From Halorientalis pallida (lineage in GTDB: Archaea; Halobacteriota; Halobacteria; Halobacteriales; Haloarculaceae): DNA of 32,317 nucleotides. This document shows positions 14,446-21,471 of this stretch, in pieces. Position 1 is the first letter of the stretch, and each line of letters opens with the position of its first letter. Under the pieces are notes generated by a model that made no database searches, was not told the origin of the DNA, and saw nothing but the letters and a program-made list of their open reading frames with translations. Location of the stretch: positions 1 through 32,317 of the forward strand of contig NZ_RDFA01000012.1 in NCBI RefSeq assembly GCF_004118325.1. The letters run 5' to 3'. Both the position numbers and the translations under genes were made by a program.

Positions 14446-15591
14446 GTGCCGCTGCGCTCGGATCTCCTGGACGAACTGCAGATCCCGGACGGGACCACCG
14501 TCGAGGAACACGACCTCGTCACCGACGGGGACGTGATCGTCGGCGGGCAGAGTACCGTCGAGTTCGGCGTCCGCGGACACAACGTCATCGCGGGCGAGCG
14601 CGTCCGCTTCGGCGGCGACATCGAGGCCAAAGGCGACTGTCGGCTCGACATGTGGAGCGACGTGGAAGGCAACGTCCTCGTCGGCGAGAACGCGTACATC
14701 GGCGAGCGCGTCCACGTCGGCGGTCAGTTGATGGTCTCGGGCGACCTCGACATCGGCGACGAGGTCGACATCGAGGACGGCTTCGAGGCCAACGGCTGGA
14801 TCGTCATCCGCAACCCGATGCCGACCATCGTCTTCCTTTTCGTGTACCTCTCGCATCTCCTCCGGATCGGCGAGGAGGAGGCCGCCGACGAGGTCGTCTC
14901 CGAAGTGCTGAGCGACGACGGGGCCGAGAGTGACCCGGTCCTGATTCCCCGGAACGGGAGCGTCAGCGACGACGCCTGGCGCGTCTCGACGCCGGCCACC
15001 GTCGGCGACGACTGCCGACTGCACGGCAACATCCGCGCCGAGCGGCTGGCCGTCGGCGAGGACACCGTCGTCTTCGGGAGTCTCCGCGCCAAGTCCGACG
15101 TACACGTCGGCGAGGGCACGGAGATCAAAGGCGACGTGACGACCCGGGACGGCACCGTCAGCGTCGCCCCGGGCGTCACCGTCTGGGGCGACATCTCCGC
15201 GACCGACGTACAACTGCACGAGGACGCGACCGTCGAGGGATCCATCCGTGCGCGCGGTGAGATGACCATGTTGCAGTCGGACTCCGGAACTGGAGCGCCG
15301 GAGGCCGACGAATCGGCGGCCGACGAGGCGGCCGAGGAATCAGAAACAGCCACCGAGGCCGACGACGCCGAGGAAGCGGGCGGTTCGGACGAGGATTCGG
15401 CCGACGAGGCCGACGACTCGACCGAAGACACTGAGCGTGTGACTGTGCCCGTGGAGGACGACGACGCGGATGCAGAGCGTGTGACTGCCGCGGACTCGGA
15501 GGGCGAGCGTGTGACTGCGCCCGAGGACGAAGCCGTCGACACCGACGACGACTACCGCGAGAACGGTCACGAGGCCGGTCTCGCGGAGTAA
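14446..15591 (+). CDS. Polymer-forming (bactofilin-like) protein with acidic repeat tail
   Basis: This 381-residue protein has two blocks of short repeating turns typical of a right-handed beta-helix: residues about 10-120 (VEFGVRGHNVIAGERVRFGG, then GNVLVGENAYIGERVHVGG) and about 175-275. Between them lies a hydrophobic segment, WIVIRNPMPTIVFLFVYLSH, that could anchor it at the membrane. This matches the polymer-forming cytoskeletal family. After about residue 280 comes a long Asp/Glu/Ala tail with three ERVT units. Each is encoded by the same 13 bases, gagcgtgtgactg, at 15433, 15475 and 15505. A role in envelope or cell-shape scaffolding is inferred from the family. Start: GTG, because a TATA-like box lies 27 bases before it. 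Confidence 0.87.
   Translation: MPLRSDLLDELQIPDGTTVEEHDLVTDGDVIVGGQSTVEFGVRGHNVIAGERVRFGGDIEAKGDCRLDMWSDVEGNVLVGENAYIGERVHVGGQLMVSGDLDIGDEVDIEDGFEANGWIVIRNPMPTIVFLFVYLSHLLRIGEEEAADEVVSEVLSDDGAESDPVLIPRNGSVSDDAWRVSTPATVGDDCRLHGNIRAERLAVGEDTVVFGSLRAKSDVHVGEGTEIKGDVTTRDGTVSVAPGVTVWGDISATDVQLHEDATVEGSIRARGEMTMLQSDSGTGAPEADESAADEAAEESETATEADDAEEAGGSDEDSADEADDSTEDTERVTVPVEDDDADAERVTAADSEGERVTAPEDEAVDTDDDYRENGHEAGLAE
15433..15517 (+). repeat. Three exact 13-base in-frame repeats in the acidic tail
   Basis: The unit gagcgtgtgactg occurs at 15433-15445, 15475-15487 and 15505-15517, spaced 42 and 30 bases apart. All copies are in frame and encode ERVT. The neighbouring codons differ, so the exact identity suggests recent duplication or gene conversion within the tail. 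Confidence 0.85.
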
Positions 15592-15683
15592 GTCGACCCT
15601 TTCTGTCAGCGGCGAGTACCCGACTGCGAGCAGCTACCGCAAGAACCGAAAGCCCCTTCCACGCATCCCGGGTAGCTGGGGGC

Positions 15684-16865
15684 ATGCTATCGGTCGCACT
15701 CGCCGGCAAGCCAAACGCCGGCAAGTCGACGTTCTACAAGGCCGCCACCATGGCCGACGTCGACGTGGGCAACTACCCGTTCACCACCATCGACGCCAAC
15801 CGCGGCGTCAGCTACGTCCGGACGGAGTGCCCCTGCCTCGAACGCGAGGAGCGCTGTGGCGACGAACACTGCCGGGGCGGCAAACGCTACGTCCCCGTCG
15901 AACTGCTCGACGTGGCCGGCCTCGTGCCCGGTGCCCACGAAGGCAGAGGGCTCGGCAACCAGTTCCTCGACGAACTCTCGAACGCCGACGCCATCCTGAA
16001 CGTCGTGGACGCCTCCGGCGGGACCAACGAGGAGGGTGAACCCGTCGAGGTGGGCGAGCACGACCCCGTCGAGGACGTGGACTTCGTCGAGGCGGAGATG
16101 GACCTCTGGTTGGCGAGCATCGTCGACCGCAACTGGGAGTCCGTCGAGCGCCAGTCGCGCTCGCCCGATTTCGACATCGACGAGGCGCTGGCAGAGATGC
16201 TCACCGGCGTGGGCGCGACGGAACTCGACGTGGCCCGCACCCTCCGGGAACTCGACTATCCCGAGGACCCGATCCAGTGGACCGACGAGCACCGCGAGGC
16301 GCTGGCGAGCGAGATTCGCCAGCGGACCAAACCCATCGTCGTCGTCGCGAACAAGGCCGACATCGCGCCCGAGAGCAACGTCGAACGCCTCCGGGAAGCC
16401 GCCGAGTTCGTCGTGCCCGCGACCGCCGACGGTGAACTGGCGCTTCGCAACGGGGCCGAGGCAGGCATCGTCGACTACGACCCCGGCGACCCGGACTTCG
16501 AGATCGTCGGGGACGTGAGCGACCAGCAGGCCCAGGGGCTGGAGCGCATCCGTGAGGTCATGCAGGAGTGGGGCGGCACGGGCGTCCAGCAATCGCTGAA
16601 CACTGCAGTGTACGACCTGCTCGACCACCTGACGGCGTACCCGGTCCAGAACGAGAGCAAGTGGACCGACGCGAAAGGGAACGTGTTGCCCGACGCCCAC
16701 CTGCTCCCGCGAGGCTCGACACCGACGGATCTGTCCTACGCCGTCCACTCCGACATCGGGGACGGGTACCTCCACGCGGTCGATGCCAAGGACGGTCGCA
16801 AGATCGGCGACGACCACGAACTCGAGGAGGGCGACGTGGTCAAGATCGTCAGTACGGCGAACTGA
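15684..16865 (+). CDS. YchF/MJ1332-type GTPase with TGS domain
   Basis: This is a 393-residue OBG-family translational P-loop nucleotidase. G1 GKPNAGKST is at 8-16, the switch region includes NYPFTT (30-35), G3 DVAG is at 76-79, and NKAD is at 223-226. The C-terminal ~75 residues form a TGS domain ending in EEGDVVKIVS. Bacterial YchF has NxxE and prefers ATP; here NKAD is kept, so GTP is more likely. A four-Cys stretch (Cys49, 51, 58, 63) lies between the switch and G3 and could bind zinc. Known relatives associate with ribosomes. It follows the polymer-forming gene by 92 bases on the same strand but is probably an independent unit. Confidence 0.93.
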   Translation: MLSVALAGKPNAGKSTFYKAATMADVDVGNYPFTTIDANRGVSYVRTECPCLEREERCGDEHCRGGKRYVPVELLDVAGLVPGAHEGRGLGNQFLDELSNADAILNVVDASGGTNEEGEPVEVGEHDPVEDVDFVEAEMDLWLASIVDRNWESVERQSRSPDFDIDEALAEMLTGVGATELDVARTLRELDYPEDPIQWTDEHREALASEIRQRTKPIVVVANKADIAPESNVERLREAAEFVVPATADGELALRNGAEAGIVDYDPGDPDFEIVGDVSDQQAQGLERIREVMQEWGGTGVQQSLNTAVYDLLDHLTAYPVQNESKWTDAKGNVLPDAHLLPRGSTPTDLSYAVHSDIGDGYLHAVDAKDGRKIGDDHELEEGDVVKIVSTAN

Positions 16866-16868
16866 CGG

Positions 16869-17249
16869 TCAGTCGTCGGCGTCGCTCGCCGATGACGGAG
16901 TCCCGTTATCGGCAAGGATCTTCTCGATGGATTCGTGGACACCGACGACGAACGACGGGACGAGTAGCATGAACAGGTGTTCTTCGATCGGGACGTCGAA
17001 CACCTCGATCCCCGTCCGGAGTGGAATCTCGAAGACGCCCACTGCCAGCGTGTACCGGTCCCAGAGGTAGGCGGGCAGGTAGACGACGGCGACGACGCGA
17101 CCGGCGGCGCGGAAGGCGTTCGCGTACCGGAGGAGCATCACGGCGACGGCACCCCAGAGGAGTTCGGTCACGAGGTACGTGTACGGACCGAGGCGACCGA
17201 TGTCGGGGAGCGACCGGCCCGACGCGTCGTCGGTAGTGGCTGGTGGCAT
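16869..17249 (-). CDS. Single lycopene-cyclase-domain membrane protein
   Basis: This 126-residue protein has three hydrophobic segments (about 22-41, 50-65, 92-105). It carries the motif pattern of the CrtYc/CrtYd half-cyclases: LPAYLWDRYTLAVGVFEIP followed by DVPIEEHLFM, with the paired Glu at 89-90. Full haloarchaeal CrtY has two such halves fused; here there is one, so it must pair with itself or with another half if it is an enzyme. Neighbours on the same strand are an unknown gene and a UbiA prenyltransferase. Together with UbiA this recalls CrtEb-CrtYe/f of C50 carotenoid synthesis, which is an inference. It may also be a diverged non-carotenoid member. Start: ATG giving MPPATTDD; an ATG 30 bases upstream is possible. 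Confidence 0.8.
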   Translation of the reverse strand: MPPATTDDASGRSLPDIGRLGPYTYLVTELLWGAVAVMLLRYANAFRAAGRVVAVVYLPAYLWDRYTLAVGVFEIPLRTGIEVFDVPIEEHLFMLLVPSFVVGVHESIEKILADNGTPSSASDADD

Positions 17250-17309
17250 ACGAACGTATGCGGTCGACAGCCGGATCAATCCGACGCCGGGTCTCGGGGC
17301 CCCGACCCG

Positions 17310-17696
17310 TCAGGCTTCGACGAAGGAGACTTTCCCGGCGGCGAGTTGCTCCCGGGAGGAGAGCGTGTCCAGCACACGCTGGAGGTATTCGCTGTGCCCG
17401 CTGTCGCCGAGGATACAGGCGCGCGCCCAGTCGGCCTCGATGCAGTACGAGGCCGTCGGAACTGGCGCGTCGCCCTCGTAGATGTGGACCGTCAGCTCCG
17501 GCCGGCCCGCCCCGTCGCGGACGGCCAGGAGGAACGCGGACGCGACCGCCGCGACCTGCTCCGTGACGGCATCGCGGTCGTCAGTGGACGGCACGCGGTA
17601 GCCCAACGACATCGCGTCGTCGGTGACGACCAGCGATTCGAGTTCCGCTTCGGTAACCTCGAGCGATTTGTTGACGGCGGTCTGGAACGTCGACAT
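17310..17696 (-). CDS. Unknown haloarchaeal protein between cyclase-domain and UbiA genes
   Basis: This is a 128-residue soluble protein that I do not recognise. It looks alpha/beta: a helix (FQTAVNKSLEVTEAELESLV), the loop VTDDAMSLGYRVPSTDDRDA, a helix of about 20 residues, the strand PELTVHIYEGD, the stretch ASYCIEADWARACILGD and a C-terminal helix. There is no signal peptide. The dense, evenly spread codons and clean start support a real gene. A TATA-like TTATAAAT lies at 17765-17772, about 70 bases before the ATG, so the mRNA probably has a leader of about 45 bases with GGGATA near the start, unlike its leaderless neighbours. It sits 60 bases upstream of the lycopene-cyclase-domain gene. 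Confidence 0.75.
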   Translation of the reverse strand: MSTFQTAVNKSLEVTEAELESLVVTDDAMSLGYRVPSTDDRDAVTEQVAAVASAFLLAVRDGAGRPELTVHIYEGDAPVPTASYCIEADWARACILGDSGHSEYLQRVLDTLSSREQLAAGKVSFVEA

Positions 17697-17764
17697 GTGA
17701 CGGTATCCCTTGCCGTAGACGAACGGGCCTGCACCGGTGTAGGTGTCGCCGGCTATGCCCCGGC

Positions 17765-17772
17765 ATTTATAA
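17765..17772 (-). promoter_or_regulatory. TATA-like box of the unknown gene at 17310-17696
   Basis: The minus strand reads TTATAAAT, one of the best TATA matches in the window. It predicts a transcript start near 17742 and an untranslated leader of about 45 bases. Confidence 0.55.
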
Positions 17773-17863
17773 CAGATTTGATTATTTCTGATGCACCGCT
17801 TCGCAACAAATCCCGGCGTGCGAGCCCCGTCGCTGCGGATTCTGCCGGCGAGTCGGAAGGAGG

Positions 17864-18718
17864 TCACGCGGCCCACGGGCGAAACCAGGTCGCGGCGATC
17901 AGGACAGCCAGGAACAGATAGGACCCCCGGATCAACAGCATCGTGGCGAGCCTGTCGTCGGCCCGTCTGGCGGTGAGCGCGACCACGCCGAACACGGCCG
18001 GCGCGGCGGCGGCGGTCGGCGGGAAGACCCCGGCCGTGGCGAACGCGACGACGGCGATCAGTCCGACCGTCATCAGCCCGAAGGCGGCCCGGCGGGCGCG
18101 TTCGCGGCCCAGGACGACTGCGACCGTTCGCTTCCCGATGGATCGGTCGTACGCGAGGTCCTGCGCGTCGTCGATCACCTTGATGCCCGAGAGGACGACG
18201 AGGAAGGTTCCCGCGAACGCGACCGCGACCGGGGCGAGCGTGCCCGCCTGGACGTAGTACCCGCCCAGCAACGCGAGCGCGATGCCGAACGGATAGCCTG
18301 CGGTCGCGGTCACGGGATCGGTGTCCAGCTGGGGCGCGTGGAAGTAGCCAATGGCCCACCCGGGCGCGGTCACCAGTGCGGCCGCAAGATCGACGAGGAG
18401 CGCGATCCCAGCGACACAGACGGCGAAGACGACGGTCGACCCTGCCAGCGCGAGGCGACACCCCGTGGCCGTGAGCGGGTGGTCGTCGTCTTCCCCACGG
18501 ACGAAGAAATCCACGTAGCCATCCTTGACGTGGGCCGTGTAGACGCCGGCGAAGACGGCAGTGGCGTGGAGACCCGCGAGCGGGAGCGACTCGACGCCCG
18601 TGAGAAGGGCACCGAACAGCGACGAGGCCAGCGGCGGCAGCATAAACACCGGGTGGATCTGCGACGCGAACGCACCGAGGGCGGCGGCGAAACCGCTGCC
18701 GTGGCGAGCCAGTGCCAT
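17864..18718 (-). CDS. UbiA-family prenyltransferase
   Basis: This 284-residue protein has eight to nine predicted membrane segments. UbiA enzymes attach isoprenoid chains to acceptors using two Asp-rich Mg-diphosphate motifs. Here these are KDGYVD followed by EDDD (Asp66, Asp70, 76-79) and DDAQDLAYD (183-191, followed by SIGKRT). The acceptor cannot be told from sequence. Candidates are lycopene (elongation to C50 carotenoids), menaquinone precursors and glycerol-1-phosphate lipids. Its first motif lacks the usual Asn of NDxxD, so it is not a typical MenA or DGGGP synthase. It is followed on the same strand by an unknown gene and a lycopene-cyclase-domain gene. Start: ATG, with a TATA-like box 28 bases upstream. 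Confidence 0.9.
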   Translation of the reverse strand: MALARHGSGFAAALGAFASQIHPVFMLPPLASSLFGALLTGVESLPLAGLHATAVFAGVYTAHVKDGYVDFFVRGEDDDHPLTATGCRLALAGSTVVFAVCVAGIALLVDLAAALVTAPGWAIGYFHAPQLDTDPVTATAGYPFGIALALLGGYYVQAGTLAPVAVAFAGTFLVVLSGIKVIDDAQDLAYDRSIGKRTVAVVLGRERARRAAFGLMTVGLIAVVAFATAGVFPPTAAAAPAVFGVVALTARRADDRLATMLLIRGSYLFLAVLIAATWFRPWAA

Positions 18719-18742
18719 GGCTGTTGCATCGGTCTCGGCCCG

Positions 18743-18750
18743 GATAAAAC
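18743..18750 (-). promoter_or_regulatory. TATA-like box of the UbiA gene
   Basis: The minus strand reads GTTTTATC, centred about 28 bases before the ATG at 18718, consistent with a leaderless mRNA. Confidence 0.5.
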
Positions 18751-18787
18751 GTGTTCGCGGACGGGTGACAGGGACGCGCTGGCCGCC

Positions 18788-19906
18788 TCAGACCGCCTGT
18801 GCGGCCTCGTCCATGATCTCCAGAGCCTCTTTCAGCGTCTCCACGTCGACAGCGTAGGAGATGCGCGCGTAGCCTGCACCGTGGTCGCCGAACGCGTCGC
18901 CGGGGACGACCACGACGCCGCGGTCGATCACTTCGTCGACGAACCCCTCGGGCACTCTGGGCATCGCGTAGAATGCACCCTCGGGCGTCGGACAGTCGAG
19001 GCCGATGTCGGCCAGCCCATCAAGCAGCACGTCCCGGCGCTCCTCGAAGGCCGCGACCATCTCCTCGACGGGCTCCTGAGGCCCCGACAGGGCAGCCTCG
19101 GCGGCATGTTGGGACGCGGCGGTCGCGCAGGCCTGCCCGTACTGGTGGGCCCGAAGCATCCGCTCGATCCGGCGCTCGCTGGACGTGATCCAGCCCAGTC
19201 GCCAGCCCGTCATCGAGTAGGTCTTCGAACACGCACCGACGACGGCGACGTTGTCCGTCTCGGCGAATTCGAGGGGTGAACGGTGTTCGCCGTCGAAGAC
19301 GATGTGTTCGTACACCTCGTCGGAGAGACAGAGCACGTCGTGTTCGTCGGCGATGCGGGCGAACTCCCGCACGTCCTCGGGCGACTGGACCGCACCCGTC
19401 GGGTTCGCGGGGGAGTTCACGACGAACACCGCCGTGTCGTCGGTGATCGCCTCCTCGACGGTCGCCGGGTCCATCGTCAGATCGTCGCGCAGGGGGACGG
19501 GCCTCGGGTCGCCGCCCGCGATGTGGGTCAGCGCCTCGTAGGAGACGAACCCGGGGTCGGGGTAGATCACTTCGTCGCCGGGGTCGACGTGGGCCTCCAG
19601 CGCGATGTGGAGGGCTTCGCTCCCGCCTGCGGTGGCGATCACGTGTTCCGGGTCGACGTGGAGGTCGTAGTCGCGGTCGTACTTCGCCGAGATGGCGTCT
19701 CTGAGCGCCCGGGTCCCCTTGTTGGAGGTGTAGGCGTCGGCCTCGCCGGCTTCGATGGCGTCGACGGCGGCCTCGCGGACGTGGTCGGGCGTGGGGAAAT
19801 CCGGCTGGCCCAGCCCGAGGTTGATCGCGTCCTCGCCGGCGGCCTCGAACACCTCGCGGATGCCCGAGATCGACACCTGCTCGATCCGGTGGGAAAACTC
19901 CGTCAT
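18788..19906 (-). CDS. Class I/II PLP-dependent aminotransferase
   Basis: This is a 372-residue fold-type I aminotransferase of the aspartate-aminotransferase I-gamma type. Key residues: NPTG at 168-171, SDEVYE at 195-200 (Asp196 contacts the PLP ring nitrogen), Lys228 in SKTYSMTGWRLG as the Schiff-base lysine, and Arg348 in YARISYA that binds the substrate carboxylate. GLGQPDFPTP near the N-terminus is typical. The substrate is probably aspartate or another amino acid with an oxo-acid partner, but cannot be fixed from sequence. Start: ATG giving MTEFSHRIEQV, with a TATA-like GATTATC about 28 bases upstream, so it has its own promoter despite lying 41 bases after the thiolase gene. Confidence 0.94.
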   Translation of the reverse strand: MTEFSHRIEQVSISGIREVFEAAGEDAINLGLGQPDFPTPDHVREAAVDAIEAGEADAYTSNKGTRALRDAISAKYDRDYDLHVDPEHVIATAGGSEALHIALEAHVDPGDEVIYPDPGFVSYEALTHIAGGDPRPVPLRDDLTMDPATVEEAITDDTAVFVVNSPANPTGAVQSPEDVREFARIADEHDVLCLSDEVYEHIVFDGEHRSPLEFAETDNVAVVGACSKTYSMTGWRLGWITSSERRIERMLRAHQYGQACATAASQHAAEAALSGPQEPVEEMVAAFEERRDVLLDGLADIGLDCPTPEGAFYAMPRVPEGFVDEVIDRGVVVVPGDAFGDHGAGYARISYAVDVETLKEALEIMDEAAQAV

Positions 19907-19930
19907 ACCCTACTCCCGGGGGCCGATCCC

Positions 19931-19937
19931 GATAATC
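19931..19937 (-). promoter_or_regulatory. TATA-like box of the aminotransferase
   Basis: The minus strand reads GATTATC in the 41-base gap after the thiolase stop, centred about 28 bases before the aminotransferase ATG. Confidence 0.45.
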
Positions 19938-19947
19938 CCCCGGGTTT

Positions 19948-21147
19948 TCACCGTTCCAGCAGCGCCACGATCGCCCCGCCACCGCCGACGGACATCCCGA
20001 CGACGCCGTAGGTCGCGTCCTCGCGTTCCATCGCGTACAGCAGTGCAGTGACGAGCATCCCACCGCTGGCCCCGATGGGGTGCCCGAACGCGACCGCGCC
20101 CCCGTCGGGGTTGAGCCGTTCCTCGGGCACGTCGAGCGCGTCCCGTACGTACACCGTCTGGGCGGCGAAGGCCTCGTTGATCTCGAAGTGGTCCACGTCG
20201 TCGACCCCGAGGTCGTTCGCGTCCAGCAGTGCCCGGAGCGCGTCCGCGACCACTTCGTTGAACCGGGCGGGTTCGCGGTAGACGACGGCGTAGTCGACCA
20301 GTTCCGCCATGACACCGAACCCGTGTTCGTGGGCAGCCTCGGCGGTCGTCACGAGGGCACACCCCGCGCCGTCGGCCAGCTTCGAGGCGTTCGCGGGCGT
20401 GATCGTGCCGTCTCGACGAAACGCCGGCTGCAGGTCGGCCAACGACTCCGCCGTCGAGTCCGGCCGTGGCCCCTCGTCGCGCTCGACCAGCCCCCCGGAC
20501 GTCGTGACCGGCACCGTCTCCGCGTCGAAAGCCCCAGCTTCGATCCGTTCGGCGGCCCGTCGGTGGCTCCGGAGGGCGTACTCGTCCTGTTGCTCGCGAC
20601 CGATCCCCTCCCGCTCGGCCATCCGTTCGGTCAGCTCACCCATGTGTGCATCCTCGGTCACGTCCCACAGCCCGTCGCAGATCATCGCGTCGACGAGGTC
20701 GCCGTTCCCGTGGCGACGCCCCGCCCGGTAGTCGGGCACCAGGTGGGGCGCGTTCGACATGGACTCCATCCCACCGGCGATTGCGAAGTCGATCCGACCG
20801 GCGTCGATCCGGTCGGCGGCGAGCGTGATCGCCCGGAGCCCCGACCCGGAGGCCTCGTTCACCGTCGTGGCGGGCGTCGACGTCGGCAGGTCGGACTCGA
20901 CGACGGCCTGGCGTGCGGGAACCTGGCCGACGCCGGCCTGGATGGCGTTGCCGAGGCAGACCCAGTCCGGAAGCGAGGGGTCGATCCCGGTGTGATCGAG
21001 CAGGCCGTCGATCGCGGTGCGTCCCAGCCCGGTCGCCTCGACCGGCGCGAGCGAGCCCAGCAGCTCACCGTGGGGCGTGCGTGCGGCGTCGACGAGGACG
21101 ACGTCGTCGGAGTCAGTCACGCCCGTCGGTACGACCGGGGCGGGCAT
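19948..21147 (-). CDS. Thiolase-family protein with Ser in place of both active-site Cys
   Basis: This 399-residue thiolase fold matches acetyl-CoA acetyltransferases along its length: ARTPHGELLGSL, GGMESMS, the NEAF motif (324-327) and GHPIGASG (His356). In standard thiolases the nucleophile lies in VCGSG; here it reads ASGSG with Ser100. The second Cys, usually LCIGGG, is also Ser (Ser386 in MSVGGGG). Both codons are TCC. I recall reports of Ser at the nucleophile in haloarchaeal polyhydroxyalkanoate thiolases, which also need an OB-fold partner; no such partner gene is adjacent here. Likely roles are beta-ketothiolysis, Claisen condensation or a non-classical acyl transfer. Start: ATG at 21147, 18 bases after the small upstream gene; a GTG at 21120 is also possible. 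Confidence 0.93.
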   Translation of the reverse strand: MPAPVVPTGVTDSDDVVLVDAARTPHGELLGSLAPVEATGLGRTAIDGLLDHTGIDPSLPDWVCLGNAIQAGVGQVPARQAVVESDLPTSTPATTVNEASGSGLRAITLAADRIDAGRIDFAIAGGMESMSNAPHLVPDYRAGRRHGNGDLVDAMICDGLWDVTEDAHMGELTERMAEREGIGREQQDEYALRSHRRAAERIEAGAFDAETVPVTTSGGLVERDEGPRPDSTAESLADLQPAFRRDGTITPANASKLADGAGCALVTTAEAAHEHGFGVMAELVDYAVVYREPARFNEVVADALRALLDANDLGVDDVDHFEINEAFAAQTVYVRDALDVPEERLNPDGGAVAFGHPIGASGGMLVTALLYAMEREDATYGVVGMSVGGGGAIVALLER

Positions 21148-21165
21148 GTCAGTAGTTCCCGGTCG

Positions 21166-21312
21166 CTACTCGTTGGTTGCGTCCTCCAGGTCCTCGACGT
21201 GGCCGCGCAGGCGCTCCAGCGCCACGTCCGGATTCATGTACCCCTGGTCGTACTCCTCGTAGACAGTCCCGGCTTCGTCGAGGAACGTCTCGACGGCGTC
21301 GGTATCGGTCAT
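21166..21312 (-). CDS. Small acidic protein (48 residues), unknown
   Basis: This 48-residue acidic helical protein (MTDTDAVETFLDEAGTVYEE, then YDQGYMNPDVALERLRGHVE) ends 18 bases before the thiolase start, so the two are probably co-transcribed. I do not recognise the family. The composition is clearly haloarchaeal coding, and the Tyr-rich YEEYDQGYMNPD stretch looks conserved in style. It is too short to be the OB-fold partner of the thiolase. A role with the thiolase is possible from position only. Confidence 0.65.
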   Translation of the reverse strand: MTDTDAVETFLDEAGTVYEEYDQGYMNPDVALERLRGHVEDLEDATNE

Positions 21313-21329
21313 ACCAGCCCGTGCGTACG

Positions 21330-21451
21330 GCGAGCGGGTGAAGGTTGCGGACGGACCGCGAGGCACGGCACCCGCTCGCGAACGGCGTGAGCCGGCGGTC
21401 GCCGACGAACGTTCTTGGCGTCGTCCTTTGCCGCGAGGCGCTCGGCGAGCG
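21330..21451. repeat. Intergenic inverted repeats between the PAC2 gene and the small acidic gene
   Basis: GCGAGCGGGTG (21330-21340) has an exact 11-base inverted copy at 21369-21379, with a smaller GCGG/CCGC hairpin between them. GCGCTCGGCGAGCGC at 21437-21451 is a further perfect palindrome. They lie just after the PAC2 stop and before the next start on the minus strand, so they could end PAC2 transcription or fold in the leader of the next mRNA. Confidence 0.6.
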
Positions 21452-21471
21452 CAGAGGGTGCAAGGAAGGTG

